The notes under the pieces are model-generated. The model was not told the origin of the DNA, searched no databases, and saw only the letters and a list, made by a program, of their open reading frames with translations. Positions 35,568 to 45,239 of a stretch of DNA of 64,000 nucleotides are shown here, piece after piece. The stretch is from Streptomyces sp. MJM8645 (GTDB lineage: Bacteria > Actinomycetota > Actinomycetes > Streptomycetales > Streptomycetaceae): the NCBI RefSeq assembly GCF_001625365.1, contig NZ_LJJF01000001.1, positions 4,289,001 to 4,353,000 on the forward strand, written 5' to 3'. The position numbers were made by a program, and so were the translations under genes. Within the stretch, counting starts at the first letter, position 1, and each line of letters opens with the position of its first letter.

Positions 35568-35580
35568 CCTACTCCGTAGG
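35568..35580. promoter_or_regulatory. Candidate response-regulator operator
   Basis: CCTAC-TCC-GTAGG is a perfect 5-3-5 inverted repeat (imperfect outer extension GT...TC) in the divergent region between the kinase gene and the MidA gene. Its position about 45 nt upstream of the kinase -10 suits a LuxR-type regulator site. Confidence 0.45.
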
Positions 35581-35625
35581 TCGGAGACGCACCGTACCGG
35601 TGGGGAGGGCGCGCCCGGCTGCGGG

Positions 35626-35631
35626 TAGCGT
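35626..35631 (+). promoter_or_regulatory. Leaderless-type -10 of the MidA gene
   Basis: TAGCGT ends 8 nt before the ATG at 35640. Confidence 0.45.
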
Positions 35632-35639
35632 CCCGCGCT

Positions 35640-36656
35640 ATGACTTGGATGCGGTGGGCGCCTGCCATGGAGCAGGCCCTGTACGACCCGGACGGCGGCT
35701 TCTACCGCAGGTCGGAGGGCCCGGCCGGGCACTTCCGTACCTCGGTGCACGCCTCGCCGCGGTTCGCCCGCGCGGTGGCCCGGCTGCTGCTGGAGGTTGA
35801 CGCCGCCCTAGGCCGTCCGGAGGAGCTGGCCCTCGTCGACGTCGGGGCCGGGCGCGGTGAACTGCTCACCGGGGTGCTGGCCGAACTGCCCGGCGAGGTG
35901 CTGGCGCGGCTGCGCCCGTACGGCGTGGAGATCGCGCGGCGCCCGGCGGACCTGCCGTCCACAGCCCTGTGGACGGACGAGGTGCCGCGCGGCGTCACCG
36001 GGCTGCTGTTCGCCAACGAATGGCTGGACAACGTGCCGCTGGACGTCGGCGAGGTCGACGACGGCGGGGTGCTGCGCTACCGGGAGGTGGACACCGCGAC
36101 CGGCGGGGAGCGGCTCGGCGGGCCCGCCTCGGCGGCCGACGCGGCCTGGGCCGAGCGCTGGTGGCCGGTCGGGCACCCCGGGGACTCCGTGGAGTTCGGC
36201 GGCACCCGGGACGCCGCCTGGGCGCGGGCCGTCGCCGGGCTGGAGCGCGGCCTGGCCGTCGCCGTCGACTACGGGCACACCGCCGACCGGCGCCCGCTGT
36301 TCGGCACCCTGACCGGCTTCCGGGGCGGCCGCGAGGTGGCGCCGGTGCCGGACGGCTCCTGCGACGTCACCGCGCACGTCGCCCTGGACTCCGTCGCCGC
36401 ACCCGGTCTCCACAGCCTGTGGACAACCCAGCGGGACGCCCTGCGCGCCCTCGGCGTGAGCGGCGCCCGGCCGCCGCTCGCGCTCGCCTCCAGCGACCCG
36501 GTCGGCTACCTGCGGGCGCTCGGCGGGGCCGGCGAGGGCGCCGAACTGACCGACCCGGCCGGGCTCGGCGCGTTCGGCTGGCTCGCCCAGGCCGTCCGCA
36601 TGCCGGTACCGGAGGCCCTGGCCGCCCTGCCGGGGTGGCAGACTCTGACCCCATGA
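35640..36656 (+). CDS. MidA/NDUFAF7-type SAM-dependent methyltransferase
   Basis: This 338-residue protein belongs to the MidA family (SAM-dependent MTase, PF02636). It shows the family's N-terminal block [12 protein letters not shown], a [19 protein letters not shown] segment, the SAM-binding loop [20 protein letters not shown], and the acidic [13 protein letters not shown] motif (NE-x2-D-x-[LV]P). The mitochondrial member NDUFAF7 symmetrically dimethylates an arginine of the complex I 49-kDa subunit. Here the stop codon overlaps the start of nuoD, which encodes the bacterial counterpart of that subunit, as ATGA. That makes NuoD the obvious candidate substrate, by inference. A TAGCGT hexamer ends 8 nt before the ATG. 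Confidence 0.88.
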   Translation: MTWMRWAPAMEQALYDPDGGFYRRSEGPAGHFRTSVHASPRFARAVARLLLEVDAALGRPEELALVDVGAGRGELLTGVLAELPGEVLARLRPYGVEIARRPADLPSTALWTDEVPRGVTGLLFANEWLDNVPLDVGEVDDGGVLRYREVDTATGGERLGGPASAADAAWAERWWPVGHPGDSVEFGGTRDAAWARAVAGLERGLAVAVDYGHTADRRPLFGTLTGFRGGREVAPVPDGSCDVTAHVALDSVAAPGLHSLWTTQRDALRALGVSGARPPLALASSDPVGYLRALGGAGEGAELTDPAGLGAFGWLAQAVRMPVPEALAALPGWQTLTP

Positions 36657-37822
36657 GGGAGACCACGGTCGGCATCGGGGCGGGAGCCGAGAACTTCACC
36701 GGCGAGGCGGGCACCACCGACATGGTGCTCAACATCGGCCCGCAGCACCCCGCCACGCACGGCGTGCTGCGGCTGCGGCTGGTGCTCGACGGCGAGCGGA
36801 TCATCACCGCCGAGCCGGTGATCGGCTACATGCACCGGGGCGCGGAGAAACTGTTCGAGGCCCGCGACTACCGGCAGATCATCATGCTGGCCAACCGGCA
36901 CGACTGGCTCTCCGCCTTCGGCAACGAGCTCGGTGTCGTCCTCGGCGTCGAGCGGATGCTCGGCATGGAGGTCCCCGAGCGGGCGGTGTGGATCCGCACC
37001 CTGCTCGCCGAACTCAACCGGGTGCTCAACCACCTGATGTTCCTCGGCTCCTACCCGCTGGAACTCGGCGGCATCACCCCGATCTTCCACGCCTTCACCG
37101 GCCGCGAGGACCTCCAGCACGTCCTGGAGGAGGCCTCCGGCGGGCGCATGCACTACATGTTCAACCGGGTCGGCGGCCTCAAGGAGGACCTCCCGGCCGG
37201 CTGGCTCGGCCGCGTCCGCACCGCCGTCGCCACCGTCCGCTCCCAGCTGCCGGTCTTCGAGGACCTCGTCCTCGGCAACGAGATCTTCCGCGCCCGCACC
37301 GCCGGCGTCGGCATCCTCACCCGGGCCCAGGCCCAGGCGTACGGCGTCAGCGGCCCGATCGCCCGCGCCAGCGGCCTCGACCTCGACCTGCGCCGCGACG
37401 AGCCCTACCTCGCGTACGACTCCGACGAGCTGCGGCAGGTGCTCACCGTGGTCACCCGCGAGGAGGGCGACTGCCTGGCCCGGTTCGAGTGCCTGCTGGA
37501 GCAGACCCTCAACTCGCTGGACCTCGCCGTCGCCTGCCTCGACAAGATCGCCACCCTGCCGCCCGGCCCGGTCAACCAGCGGCTGCCCAAGGTGCTCAAG
37601 GCCCCCGAGGGCAGCACCTACTCCTGGACCGAGAACCCGCTCGGCATCAACGGCTACTACCTGGTCTCGCGCGGCGACAAGACGCCGTGGCGGCTCAAGC
37701 TGCGCTCGGCGTCCTTCAACAACGTCCAGGCGCTGACCGAGCTGCTGCCCGGGACGCTGGTCGCGGACATGGTGGCGATCCTCGGGTCGATGTTCTTCGT
37801 CGTCGGGGACATCGACAAGTAG
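36653..37822 (+). CDS. nuoD: NADH dehydrogenase subunit D (49 kDa), stand-alone copy
   Basis: NuoD is the 49-kDa subunit of complex I that, with NuoB, shapes the quinone site. The 389-residue product has the conserved [20 protein letters not shown] strand, [25 protein letters not shown]-like helix ([14 protein letters not shown]) and the C-terminal [13 protein letters not shown] and VVGDIDK end. No other nuo genes are nearby, so this is an isolated copy; a full nuo operon presumably lies elsewhere. It starts inside the stop codon of the MidA methyltransferase gene and ends at a terminator. It may be an extra or substitute subunit. Confidence 0.93.
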   Translation: MRETTVGIGAGAENFTGEAGTTDMVLNIGPQHPATHGVLRLRLVLDGERIITAEPVIGYMHRGAEKLFEARDYRQIIMLANRHDWLSAFGNELGVVLGVERMLGMEVPERAVWIRTLLAELNRVLNHLMFLGSYPLELGGITPIFHAFTGREDLQHVLEEASGGRMHYMFNRVGGLKEDLPAGWLGRVRTAVATVRSQLPVFEDLVLGNEIFRARTAGVGILTRAQAQAYGVSGPIARASGLDLDLRRDEPYLAYDSDELRQVLTVVTREEGDCLARFECLLEQTLNSLDLAVACLDKIATLPPGPVNQRLPKVLKAPEGSTYSWTENPLGINGYYLVSRGDKTPWRLKLRSASFNNVQALTELLPGTLVADMVAILGSMFFVVGDIDK

Positions 37823-37848
37823 GGCCCGGCCCTTCGCGGGCCGGGCCT
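37822..37848 (+). terminator. nuoD terminator
   Basis: A 10-bp stem (GGCCCGGCCC with its complement) on loop TTCGC begins within or just after the nuoD stop codon. Confidence 0.65.
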
Positions 37849-37888
37849 GCGCAGGTCCCGTGCTTTTCGGGCCCGGTGCTTCCCGGGC

Positions 37889-38788
37889 TCAGCCCTTCTT
37901 CGGCCGCTTGGCCGGGTCGGCCGGGTGCGGGGCCACCTTGCGGTCGCCCTTGGTGGCGATCCGCTCCGCGCACAGGCCGGCCAGCACGTCGTACGCCGCC
38001 TTGCCCATCAGCTCGGTCAGCTCGGGGCGGTAGCTGACGTACACCGGGTCCGGCCCCTGGTGCGCCGCCGGGCTGCCGGTGCACCACCAGTGCAGGTCGT
38101 GGCCGCCCGGGCCCCAGCCGCGGCGGTCGTACTCGCCGATCGAGACCTGGAGGTAGCGGGTGTCGTCCGGCCGGTCGATCCAGTCGTAGGTGCGGCGGAC
38201 CGGCAGCTGCCAGCAGACGTCCGGCTTCGTCTCCAGCGGCTCCCGGCCCTCCTTGAGCGCCAGCGCGTGCAGCGCGCAGCCGGCGCCGCCCGCGAAGCCG
38301 GGGCTGTTCACGAAGATGCACGCCCCGCCGACCCGGCGGGTCTGGCGGTCGCCGTCCTCGTCGAGCATGGTGATGCCGCCGTCGGACGTGATCCGGCCCG
38401 CGGCGTCGGTGCCGTGCGCGAAGTTCTCCCACAGCTCGGGCGTCAGCCGCGCCGCGTGGCCGAGGACGCGCTTCTCGTCGTCCTCGTCCGAGTAGTGCGC
38501 GCCCAGCGTGCAGCAGCCGTCCGACTCGCCGCGGCCCTCGCGGATGCCGTGGCAGCCCTGGCCGAAGACGCAACCCCAGCGGGAGGTCAGCCAGGTGAGG
38601 TCACAGCGGAACACCTGCTCCTCGTCGTCGGGGTCGGCGAACTCGACCCAGGCGCGCGGGAAGTCGAGCGGGACCTCGTCACGGGGGATCCCGCCGAGCG
38701 GGCTCTCGCCGCGCAGGGTCGGCATCGCCAGGTCGACGGGGGCGGGGGAGGCCTTGGACTTCTTCTTGGACGTTTCTGCTGGTGCCAC
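37889..38788 (-). CDS. Cysteine-rich protein of unknown function
   Basis: I do not recognise a named family with certainty. The 299-residue product has ten cysteines, including [54 protein letters not shown] and GLCAER. The dense N-terminal set resembles metal- or Fe-S-binding proteins of the YkgJ general type, but the exact spacing was not matched. The C-terminal third is Trp/Tyr-rich ([20 protein letters not shown]), and the ends are Lys/Pro-rich and disordered. The start is the GTG at 38788, six bases after TACCCT, much shorter than the longest open frame. No signal peptide, so a cytoplasmic metalloprotein is likely. Confidence 0.72.
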   Translation of the reverse strand: MAPAETSKKKSKASPAPVDLAMPTLRGESPLGGIPRDEVPLDFPRAWVEFADPDDEEQVFRCDLTWLTSRWGCVFGQGCHGIREGRGESDGCCTLGAHYSDEDDEKRVLGHAARLTPELWENFAHGTDAAGRITSDGGITMLDEDGDRQTRRVGGACIFVNSPGFAGGAGCALHALALKEGREPLETKPDVCWQLPVRRTYDWIDRPDDTRYLQVSIGEYDRRGWGPGGHDLHWWCTGSPAAHQGPDPVYVSYRPELTELMGKAAYDVLAGLCAERIATKGDRKVAPHPADPAKRPKKG

Positions 38789-38794
38789 CCGGCA

Positions 38795-38800
38795 AGGGTA
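38795..38800 (-). promoter_or_regulatory. Leaderless-type -10 of the cysteine-rich gene
   Basis: TACCCT on the minus strand ends 6 nt before the GTG at 38788. Confidence 0.5.
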
Positions 38801-38992
38801 GAGCCTTCGGGCCGGCCGGCCGGGACCCGTCCGGGTGATCCGGCGTGCGCCGTGGCGTCGGCGAGGGCCGGCCGACCGCAGGCTGGAGGGAACCGGGCGC
38901 CACTGTCGGGTTGTCAGATCAGTTTGATGATCTCGCGTTGACCCGTATTGGATGCCCTGGAACACCCCGGATCACCACTGGAGCACCGAGCC

Positions 38993-39844
38993 GTGACCGC
39001 CTCGCCCCGCGCCGCCCACACGGCCGTCCTCGCCGCCCTCGCGGTCCTGGCCGCCGGGTGCGCCTCCGCGCCCGCGCTGCGGGCCCGGACGGCCGCCGCC
39101 GCTCCGCTGTGCGACGCCCCGGTGGTGATCGGTCACCGGGGCGCCCCGCGCAACGCCCCCGAGAACACCATGGCCTCCTTCGAAACCGCCCTCGACCAGG
39201 GCGCCGACTGGCTGGAGACCGACGTCCAGACCACCAGGGACGGCGTCCCGGTGCTGATGCACGACCCCACGGTGGACCGCACCACCAACGGCAAGGGCGC
39301 CGTCGCCGACCTCACCGCCGCCCAGATCGCCGCCCTGGGAGTGACCGTCGGCCCCGGCCCCACCGAGCCCGTCCCCACCCTCCAGGAACTGCTCAAGCGC
39401 CTCTCCGACAGCAACGCCACCCTGCTGATGGAGATCAAGTGGCAGCGCGCCGAGGACGTCACCCGGATCGCCCGGATCGCCGCCGCCAGCGGTGCCAGGG
39501 TCGTCCTCTACTCGTTCTCGGCGGAGCACCTGCGCCAGGCCCACGCCGCCGCGCCCGCCCTGCCGGTCGTGCTGATCCAGGGCTCCGCGATCGCCGAGGA
39601 CCCGGGCGACCTGCCGCTGCGCGGCATCGCCCTGGACGCGGCGCTGGCCAGCGCCTCCCGGATCGCCGCCGAGCGCAAGGCGGGCCGCGAGGTGTACGTC
39701 TGGACGCTCGACGACGAGGAGTCCTGGCAGCTGATGTCGGCCCGGGACGCGGACGGCCTGATCACGGACACCCCGGGCCGGGCCCGCCGCTGGGTGGACA
39801 CCAACTGCCGCCCCGAGCGCCGGGCCGGACCGCGCGGCCACTGA
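38993..39844 (+). CDS. Glycerophosphodiester phosphodiesterase lipoprotein
   Basis: This 283-residue enzyme hydrolyses glycerophosphodiesters to glycerol-3-phosphate and an alcohol. It has the GDPD signature [20 protein letters not shown] near residue 46, [22 protein letters not shown] with the metal-binding Glu/Asp and catalytic histidine, and a C-terminal [15 protein letters not shown] strand. The GTG start at 38993 puts a lipoprotein signal at the very N terminus ([16 protein letters not shown], lipobox LAAGC), so the enzyme should be tethered on the outer face of the membrane. The earlier ATG at 38948 would spoil that signal. It may recover phosphate or glycerol from lipids or teichoic acids. 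Confidence 0.9.
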   Translation: MTASPRAAHTAVLAALAVLAAGCASAPALRARTAAAAPLCDAPVVIGHRGAPRNAPENTMASFETALDQGADWLETDVQTTRDGVPVLMHDPTVDRTTNGKGAVADLTAAQIAALGVTVGPGPTEPVPTLQELLKRLSDSNATLLMEIKWQRAEDVTRIARIAAASGARVVLYSFSAEHLRQAHAAAPALPVVLIQGSAIAEDPGDLPLRGIALDAALASASRIAAERKAGREVYVWTLDDEESWQLMSARDADGLITDTPGRARRWVDTNCRPERRAGPRGH

Positions 39845-39927
39845 GGGCGTCCGGTCGCCGGAGGCGGGGTACGGGCGGGACCAGTGTGAAGACGGTCGAG
39901 ACCGGTTTCGTCCGGGGCCGGATCGCG

Positions 39928-39933
39928 TAGCGT
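39928..39933 (+). promoter_or_regulatory. -10 hexamer of the Ppx/GppA gene
   Basis: TAGCGT ends 8 nt before the ATG at 39942; the spacer contains GGAGAG, so a leaderless or a very short leader are both possible. Confidence 0.4.
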
Positions 39934-39941
39934 GGAGAGTT

Positions 39942-40904
39942 ATGCGACTCGGTGTACTCGACGTAGGTTCCAACACCGTCCACTTCCTCGTGGTGGACGC
40001 CCATCCGGGTGCCGCCCCGCTGCCCGCGTACTCGCACAAGGCCGAGCTGCGGCTGGCCGAACTGCTCGACGACGACGGCGCGATAAGCGAGGCAGGCGTC
40101 GAGCGGCTGGTCGGCCACATCGCCTCGTCGCTGCGGGTCGCGGAGGACAAGGGCGTCGTCGACATCCTGCCGTTCGCCACCTCCGCCGTCCGGGAGGCCG
40201 CCAACGGCGAGGAGGTGCTGCGCCGGGTCGCCACCGAGACCGGGGTGGAGCTGCGGGTGCTGTCCGGGCAGGACGAGGCCCGGCTCACCTTCCTGGCCGT
40301 CCGGCGCTGGTTCGGCTGGTCCTCGGGCCGACTGCTCAACCTGGACATCGGCGGCGGCTCGCTGGAGATCGCCTGCGGTCAGGACGAGCAGCCCGACGTC
40401 GCCTGCTCGCTGCCGCTGGGCGCCGGCCGGCTCACCGCCCGCTGGCTGCCCGGCGACATCGCCGACCCGGAGGGGCTGCGCGGGCTGAGACGCCACATCC
40501 GGGCCGAGATGGCCACCGTCGTGGGCGAGGTCGCCCGGCTCGGCGCGCCGCAGCACGCCGTCGCCACCTCCAAGACCTTCAAGCAGCTGGCCCGGATGAC
40601 CGGCGCCGCCCCCGCCGACGCCGGCCCGTACGCCGACCGCCGGCTCACCCGCAGCGGGCTGTCCGCCTGGCTGCCGCGACTGTCCTCGATGACCGTCGAG
40701 GAACGGGCGCGGATCCCCGGCGTCTCCGAGGGCCGCGCCAAGCAGCTGCTGGCCGGGGCACTGGTCGCGGACGCCGCGATGGACCTGTTCGGCCTCGACG
40801 AGCTGGACGTCTGCCCGTGGGCGCTGCGCGAGGGCATCATCCTGCGCCGCCTGGACGCCATGGACGGCGCCGCCGACCGCCGCCGCCCGGCCCTCACCCC
40901 GTAG
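39942..40904 (+). CDS. Ppx/GppA-family phosphatase
   Basis: This 320-residue ASKHA-fold enzyme belongs to the exopolyphosphatase/pppGpp phosphohydrolase family. It has the first phosphate loop [34 protein letters not shown], the catalytic-glutamate region [15 protein letters not shown] and the second loop [14 protein letters not shown]. It is the short two-domain form without the HD-like C-terminal domains of E. coli enzymes. Whether it prefers polyphosphate or pppGpp cannot be told from the sequence. It is followed after 114 nt by the isomerase with the basic tail. Confidence 0.9.
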   Translation: MRLGVLDVGSNTVHFLVVDAHPGAAPLPAYSHKAELRLAELLDDDGAISEAGVERLVGHIASSLRVAEDKGVVDILPFATSAVREAANGEEVLRRVATETGVELRVLSGQDEARLTFLAVRRWFGWSSGRLLNLDIGGGSLEIACGQDEQPDVACSLPLGAGRLTARWLPGDIADPEGLRGLRRHIRAEMATVVGEVARLGAPQHAVATSKTFKQLARMTGAAPADAGPYADRRLTRSGLSAWLPRLSSMTVEERARIPGVSEGRAKQLLAGALVADAAMDLFGLDELDVCPWALREGIILRRLDAMDGAADRRRPALTP

Positions 40905-41005
40905 GGCCCGCGCGGCAGGGCTCCATACCGTGGGCCCCATGGCCCGTCCGGCGGCTCCCGCCGGGGCCGGCCGGGGATCCGGTCCCGTTCGGAGCGCGGT
41001 CCGCT

Positions 41006-41011
41006 TACGCT
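41006..41011 (+). promoter_or_regulatory. Leaderless-type -10 of the isomerase gene
   Basis: TACGCT ends 7 nt before the GTG at 41019. Confidence 0.5.
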
Positions 41012-41018
41012 GTCTCCC

Positions 41019-42338
41019 GTGGCGCAACCAGCGGGTGAGGACGGGACGCGGGAGGGCCGCGCTCCCGGGGACGGGCAGCCGCGGCCGGACGGCCCGCGCC
41101 GCAAACTCGGCAAGGCCGTCAAGGGTGCCACCGGGGCGCAGGCCGCGAAGGCCGTCGAGGCGGCCCGGCGCACCGGGCGCAAGAGCGCCGCGCGCAAGGC
41201 CGCCGAGCAGCCGTCCGCGCCCAAGGCGAAGACGCCCGCGGGGGACACGTCCGAGGCGAAGACGACCGCCGGGACGAAGCCTGCCGGGACGAAGCCCGAA
41301 GCGCGGAAGCCCGAAGCGAGGAAGCCCGCCGGGGCGAAGCCCGAAGCGCGGAAGCCCGGGACGCGGAAGGCCGCCGCGACGGCCGCCCCCCGGGAGACCC
41401 GTACCGCCCGGGCCGCCGGCGCCGCCAAGGCCGCCGTCCAGTCGGTGCGCTCGGTCAAGGCCGCCCGGCGCGACGCCGCCCGCCCGCCGCTGCTGCGCAC
41501 CACCGACCGGCTGGTGCTGCCCTCGCACCCGGCCCTGCACATCCCCGACACCAAGGTGGTCCTGTCCACCGCGTCGGTGTACCCGGCGGGCACCGCCGTC
41601 GCCTTCGAGCTGGCCGCCAAGCTCGGCTACGACGGGGTCGAGGTGATGGTCTGGAACGACCCGGTCAGCCAGGACATCGACGCCCTGCGCCGCCTCTCCG
41701 ACGCCCACCAGCTGCCGATCCTGGCCGTGCACGCGCCCTGCCTGCTGATCACCCAGCGGGTGTGGACCACCGACCCGTGGACCAAGCTGGTCCGGGCCCG
41801 GGCGGCGGCCGAGAAGCTCGGCGCGAGCGCCGTCGTGGTCCACCCGCCGTTCCGCTGGCAGCGCCAGTACGCCCGGGACTTCGTGACGGGCATCAACCGG
41901 ATGGCGGGCGAGACCGACGTCCGCTTCGCGGTGGAGAACATGTACCCGTGGCGCTACCGCGACCGCGAGGTGCTGGCCTACGCGCCGGGCTGGGACGTCA
42001 CCGACGAGGAGTACCGGCACTTCACCATCGACCTCTCGCACGTCGCCACCTCCCGGATCGACGCGTTCGCCATGGTCGAGCGGATGGGCGACCGGCTCGC
42101 CCACATCCACCTCGCCGACGGCAGCGGCTCCGGCAAGGACGAACACCTGATCCCGGGCCGCGGCAAGCAGCCCTGTGCCGAACTGCTGGAGCACCTGGCC
42201 CGTACCGGTTTCGACGGCCACGTGGTGCTGGAGGTCAACACCCGCCGCTCCGCGTCCCCCGCCGAACGCGAGGCCGACCTGGCCGAGGCGCTCGCCTTCA
42301 CCCGCTTGCACCTGGCCACCCCCTCGCGCGTACGCTGA
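41019..42338 (+). CDS. TIM-barrel sugar isomerase/endonuclease-like protein with histone-H1-like tail
   Basis: This 439-residue protein has two unlike halves. Residues 1-155 are Lys/Ala/Pro/Arg-rich and look like histone H1 or other DNA-binding tails ([21 protein letters not shown], then pentapeptide [10 protein letters not shown] repeats from residue 84). Residues 165-435 form an AP-endonuclease-2-type TIM barrel as in xylose isomerase-like and endonuclease IV-like proteins, with [47 protein letters not shown] and [20 protein letters not shown] carrying likely metal-binding His/Glu/Asp. The GTG start lies 7 nt after a TACGCT hexamer. The tail could target the enzyme to DNA, which favours a nuclease, but the barrel family is mostly annotated as sugar phosphate isomerase. 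Confidence 0.82.
   Translation: MAQPAGEDGTREGRAPGDGQPRPDGPRRKLGKAVKGATGAQAAKAVEAARRTGRKSAARKAAEQPSAPKAKTPAGDTSEAKTTAGTKPAGTKPEARKPEARKPAGAKPEARKPGTRKAAATAAPRETRTARAAGAAKAAVQSVRSVKAARRDAARPPLLRTTDRLVLPSHPALHIPDTKVVLSTASVYPAGTAVAFELAAKLGYDGVEVMVWNDPVSQDIDALRRLSDAHQLPILAVHAPCLLITQRVWTTDPWTKLVRARAAAEKLGASAVVVHPPFRWQRQYARDFVTGINRMAGETDVRFAVENMYPWRYRDREVLAYAPGWDVTDEEYRHFTIDLSHVATSRIDAFAMVERMGDRLAHIHLADGSGSGKDEHLIPGRGKQPCAELLEHLARTGFDGHVVLEVNTRRSASPAEREADLAEALAFTRLHLATPSRVR
41268..41372 (+). repeat. Seven 15-bp coding repeats (pentapeptide)
   Basis: Seven in-frame 15-bp units encode [30 protein letters not shown] and GTRKA within the basic tail of the isomerase. Copy number could vary between strains. 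Confidence 0.75.
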
Positions 42339-42384
42339 GGAGCCGCGCCCGGCTGGGTGCGAACTTCCTTGGGTAGGGGGAGAG

Positions 42385-43152
42385 ATGACGGATCGACAGG
42401 GCTTCCGGGAGATCGCCGAGAGCTTCGGCGGGGTCGCCGCCGAGTACGACCGGGGCCGCCCCGGCTACCCGGACGGGCTGTTCGAGGCGCTGGAGCGGTT
42501 GTCCGGCCGCAGCCTCAAGGGCGCCCGGGTGCTGGACATCGGCGCCGGCACCGGCATCGCCACCCGGCTGCTGGCCGCGCGCGGCGCCGACGTCGTCGCG
42601 GTGGAGCCCAACGCGGGCATGGCCGCCCAGTTCCTGGCCTCCTCGCCGGGCCTGCCGCTGGTCAGGGCCGGCGGTGACGAACTGCCGTTCCACGACGACT
42701 CCGCGGACCTGATCAGCTACGCCCAGTCCTTCCACTGGACCCGCACCGAACGGGCCATCCCCGAGGCGATCCGGGTGCTGCGGCCCGGCGGCGCCCTCGC
42801 CGTCTGGTGGAACGTGCACGACGAGACCGTGCCCTGGGTCCGGGCCCGGGTGGAGCGGCTGAGCGCCGCGCTGCCCAACTACCACGGCTACGGCCGGGTC
42901 GCCGAGTTCACCGCCCTCCTCGCCCCGGCCGGGCTGACGGTCGAACGCGCGGTGCTGCGCTGGGAGCGGCGGGCCACCGTCGACCACGTGCTCGACGACC
43001 TGGTCTCCCGCTCGTTCATGGCCGCGCTGTCCCCCGCCGAGCGCGAACCGGTGCTGGCCGTCGAGCGGCAGGCGATGATCGCCGAGTTCCCCGACGGCTG
43101 GGTGGTCGAGCCCTACGTCCTGGAGCTGGCGGTGGGGATCACCCCGGCCTGA
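42385..43152 (+). CDS. Class I SAM-dependent methyltransferase
   Basis: This 255-residue methyltransferase belongs to the UbiE/trans-aconitate-like group (Methyltransf_11). It has the SAM-binding glycine loop VLDIGAGTGIATRLLAARGA, the acidic end of strand 2 (VVAVEPNAGMAAQF), the LPFHDDSADLISYAQSFHW block and the post-motif IRVLRPGGALAVWW. The C-terminal half (LSAALPNYHGYGRVAEF, VERAVLRWERRATVDHVLDD) is shared with actinobacterial proteins of unknown substrate. The ATG at 42385 follows GGGGGAGAG. Substrate unknown. Confidence 0.88.
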   Translation: MTDRQGFREIAESFGGVAAEYDRGRPGYPDGLFEALERLSGRSLKGARVLDIGAGTGIATRLLAARGADVVAVEPNAGMAAQFLASSPGLPLVRAGGDELPFHDDSADLISYAQSFHWTRTERAIPEAIRVLRPGGALAVWWNVHDETVPWVRARVERLSAALPNYHGYGRVAEFTALLAPAGLTVERAVLRWERRATVDHVLDDLVSRSFMAALSPAEREPVLAVERQAMIAEFPDGWVVEPYVLELAVGITPA

Positions 43153-43315
43153 CCTGCACCTTGCCCGACCCGCGCCCGGACGGCCCGCCCGCGTGCCCGC
43201 ATCGCGGACGGACCGTCCGCCGCCTGGACGGCGGGCGTAGGCTCGGTAGCCACAGCGGCCCCCGCATCCTCCTACCGGCGGGGCGCCGGCGAGAGCCCCG
43301 AAGGAGTGGAGCACA

Positions 43316-45160
43316 GTGCCCGAGCTGAGGTCCCGTACGGTCACCCACGGTCGCAACATGGCAGGCGCCCGGGCGCTTCTCCGGGCCGCCGGCGTAGCCC
43401 GCGAGGACTTCGGCAAGCCGATCATCGCGGTCGCCAACTCCTTCACCGAGTTCGTCCCGGGCCACACCCACCTCCAGCCGGTCGGCCGGATCGTCTCCGA
43501 GGCGATCAAGCAGGCGGGCGGCATCCCGCGCGAGTTCAACACCATCGCCGTGGACGACGGCATCGCGATGGGCCACAGCGGCATGCTCTACTCGCTGCCC
43601 TCGCGCGACCTGATCGCCGACTCGGTCGAGTACATGGTCAACGCGCACTGCGCCGACGCGCTGATCTGCATCTCCAACTGCGACAAGATCACCCCGGGCA
43701 TGCTGATGGCCGCGCTGCGCCTGAACATCCCGACCGTCTTCGTCTCCGGCGGCCCGATGGAGGCCGGCAAGGCCACCCTCGTCGACGGCACCGTGCGCAG
43801 GCTCGACCTGATCGACGCGATCTCCCAGGCGGCCAACGAGAACGTCTCCGACGAGGACATCGCGATCATCGAGGAGAACGCCTGCCCCACCTGCGGCTCG
43901 TGCTCCGGCATGTTCACCGCCAACTCGATGAACTGCCTCACCGAGGCCATCGGCCTCTCGCTGCCCGGCAACGGCTCCGTCCTCGCCACCCACACCGCCC
44001 GCAAGGCCCTGTACGAGCGGGCCGGGCGGGCGGTCGTCGAGATCGCGGACCGCCACTACGGCCAGGACGACGCCTCGGTGCTGCCCCGCGCGATCGCCAC
44101 CCGCGCCGCCTTCGAGAACGCCATGGCCCTGGACATCGCCATGGGCGGCTCGACCAACACCATCCTGCACCTGCTCGCCGCCGCCCAGGAGGCCGAGCTG
44201 GACTTCGACCTGCGGGCCATCGACGCCGTCTCCCGCCGGGTGCCCTGCCTGTCCAAGGTCGCGCCCAACGGCTCGTACTACATGGAGGACGTGCACCGGG
44301 CCGGCGGCGTCCCCGCCATCCTCGGCGAGCTGTACCGCGGCGGAATGCTCAACGAGGACGTCCACACCGTCCACTCCGACTCGCTCGCCGAGTGGCTCAA
44401 GACCTGGGACGTGCGCGGCGGTTCGCCCTCCGCCGAGGCCGTCGAACTGTGGCACGCCGCCCCCGGCTGCGTCCGCTCCGCCGAGGCCTTCTCGCAGTCC
44501 GAGCGCTGGGAGTCGCTGGACACCGACGCCGCCAAGGGCTGCATCCGCAGCGTCGAGCACGCCTACTCGCTCGAGGGCGGCCTCGCCGTCCTGCACGGCA
44601 ACCTCGCCGAGGACGGCTGCATCGTGAAGACCGCCGGCGTCGACGAGTCGATCTGGACCTTCAGCGGCCCGGCCGTGGTCGTCGAGTCCCAGGACGACGC
44701 CGTCGAGGCGATCCTCGCCAAGCGGGTCAAGGAGGGCGACGTCGTCGTCATCCGCTACGAGGGCCCCAAGGGCGGCCCGGGCATGCAGGAGATGCTCTAC
44801 CCGACGTCCTTCCTCAAGGGCCGCGGCCTCGGCAAGGCCTGCGCGCTGGTCACCGACGGCCGCTTCTCCGGCGGCACCTCCGGCCTGTCCATCGGCCACG
44901 CCTCCCCGGAGGCCGCCTCCGGCGGCACCATCGCCCTGGTCGAGGACGGCGACACCATCGCCATCGACATCCCCGGCCGGAGCATCTCCCTGGAGGTGCC
45001 CGACGAGGTCCTGGCCGAGCGCCGCCGCGCCCTGGAGGCCGCGGGCGGCTACCGCCCGAAGAACCGCGACCGCCAGGTCAGCCAGGCCCTGCGCGCCTAC
45101 GCCGCGATGGCCACCTCCGCCGACAAGGGCGCCGTCCGCGACGTCACCAAGCTCGGCTGA
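43316..45160 (+). CDS. ilvD: Dihydroxy-acid dehydratase
   Basis: IlvD dehydrates dihydroxy-acids to the 2-keto acids of valine, leucine and isoleucine and, through ketoisovalerate, supplies pantothenate. The 614-residue protein has the Fe-S cysteines C122 ([10 protein letters not shown]) and the C190/C193/C196 group ([19 protein letters not shown]), the FEGPKGG-type loop ([20 protein letters not shown]) and the C-terminal [20 protein letters not shown] signature. The long form of about 610 residues is the type expected in actinobacteria. The GTG at 43316 follows AAGGAG. A hairpin follows. Confidence 0.97.
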   Translation: MPELRSRTVTHGRNMAGARALLRAAGVAREDFGKPIIAVANSFTEFVPGHTHLQPVGRIVSEAIKQAGGIPREFNTIAVDDGIAMGHSGMLYSLPSRDLIADSVEYMVNAHCADALICISNCDKITPGMLMAALRLNIPTVFVSGGPMEAGKATLVDGTVRRLDLIDAISQAANENVSDEDIAIIEENACPTCGSCSGMFTANSMNCLTEAIGLSLPGNGSVLATHTARKALYERAGRAVVEIADRHYGQDDASVLPRAIATRAAFENAMALDIAMGGSTNTILHLLAAAQEAELDFDLRAIDAVSRRVPCLSKVAPNGSYYMEDVHRAGGVPAILGELYRGGMLNEDVHTVHSDSLAEWLKTWDVRGGSPSAEAVELWHAAPGCVRSAEAFSQSERWESLDTDAAKGCIRSVEHAYSLEGGLAVLHGNLAEDGCIVKTAGVDESIWTFSGPAVVVESQDDAVEAILAKRVKEGDVVVIRYEGPKGGPGMQEMLYPTSFLKGRGLGKACALVTDGRFSGGTSGLSIGHASPEAASGGTIALVEDGDTIAIDIPGRSISLEVPDEVLAERRRALEAAGGYRPKNRDRQVSQALRAYAAMATSADKGAVRDVTKLG

Positions 45161-45183
45161 GCCCCGCGGCACCGCAGCACCGC

Positions 45184-45214
45184 AGGAGCCGTCCCGCAGG
45201 CCGGGGCGGCTCCT
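45184..45214 (+). terminator. ilvD terminator
   Basis: AGGAGCCG pairs with CGGCTCCT around an inner C/G-rich hairpin, 23 nt after the ilvD stop codon and just before the next promoter. Confidence 0.55.
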
Positions 45215-45226
45215 CGCGCGTTGGGT

Positions 45227-45232
45227 GATAAT
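45227..45232 (+). promoter_or_regulatory. Leaderless-type -10 of the 45240 gene
   Basis: GATAAT ends 7 nt before the GTG at 45240. Confidence 0.5.
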
Positions 45233-45239
45233 CGACCCC

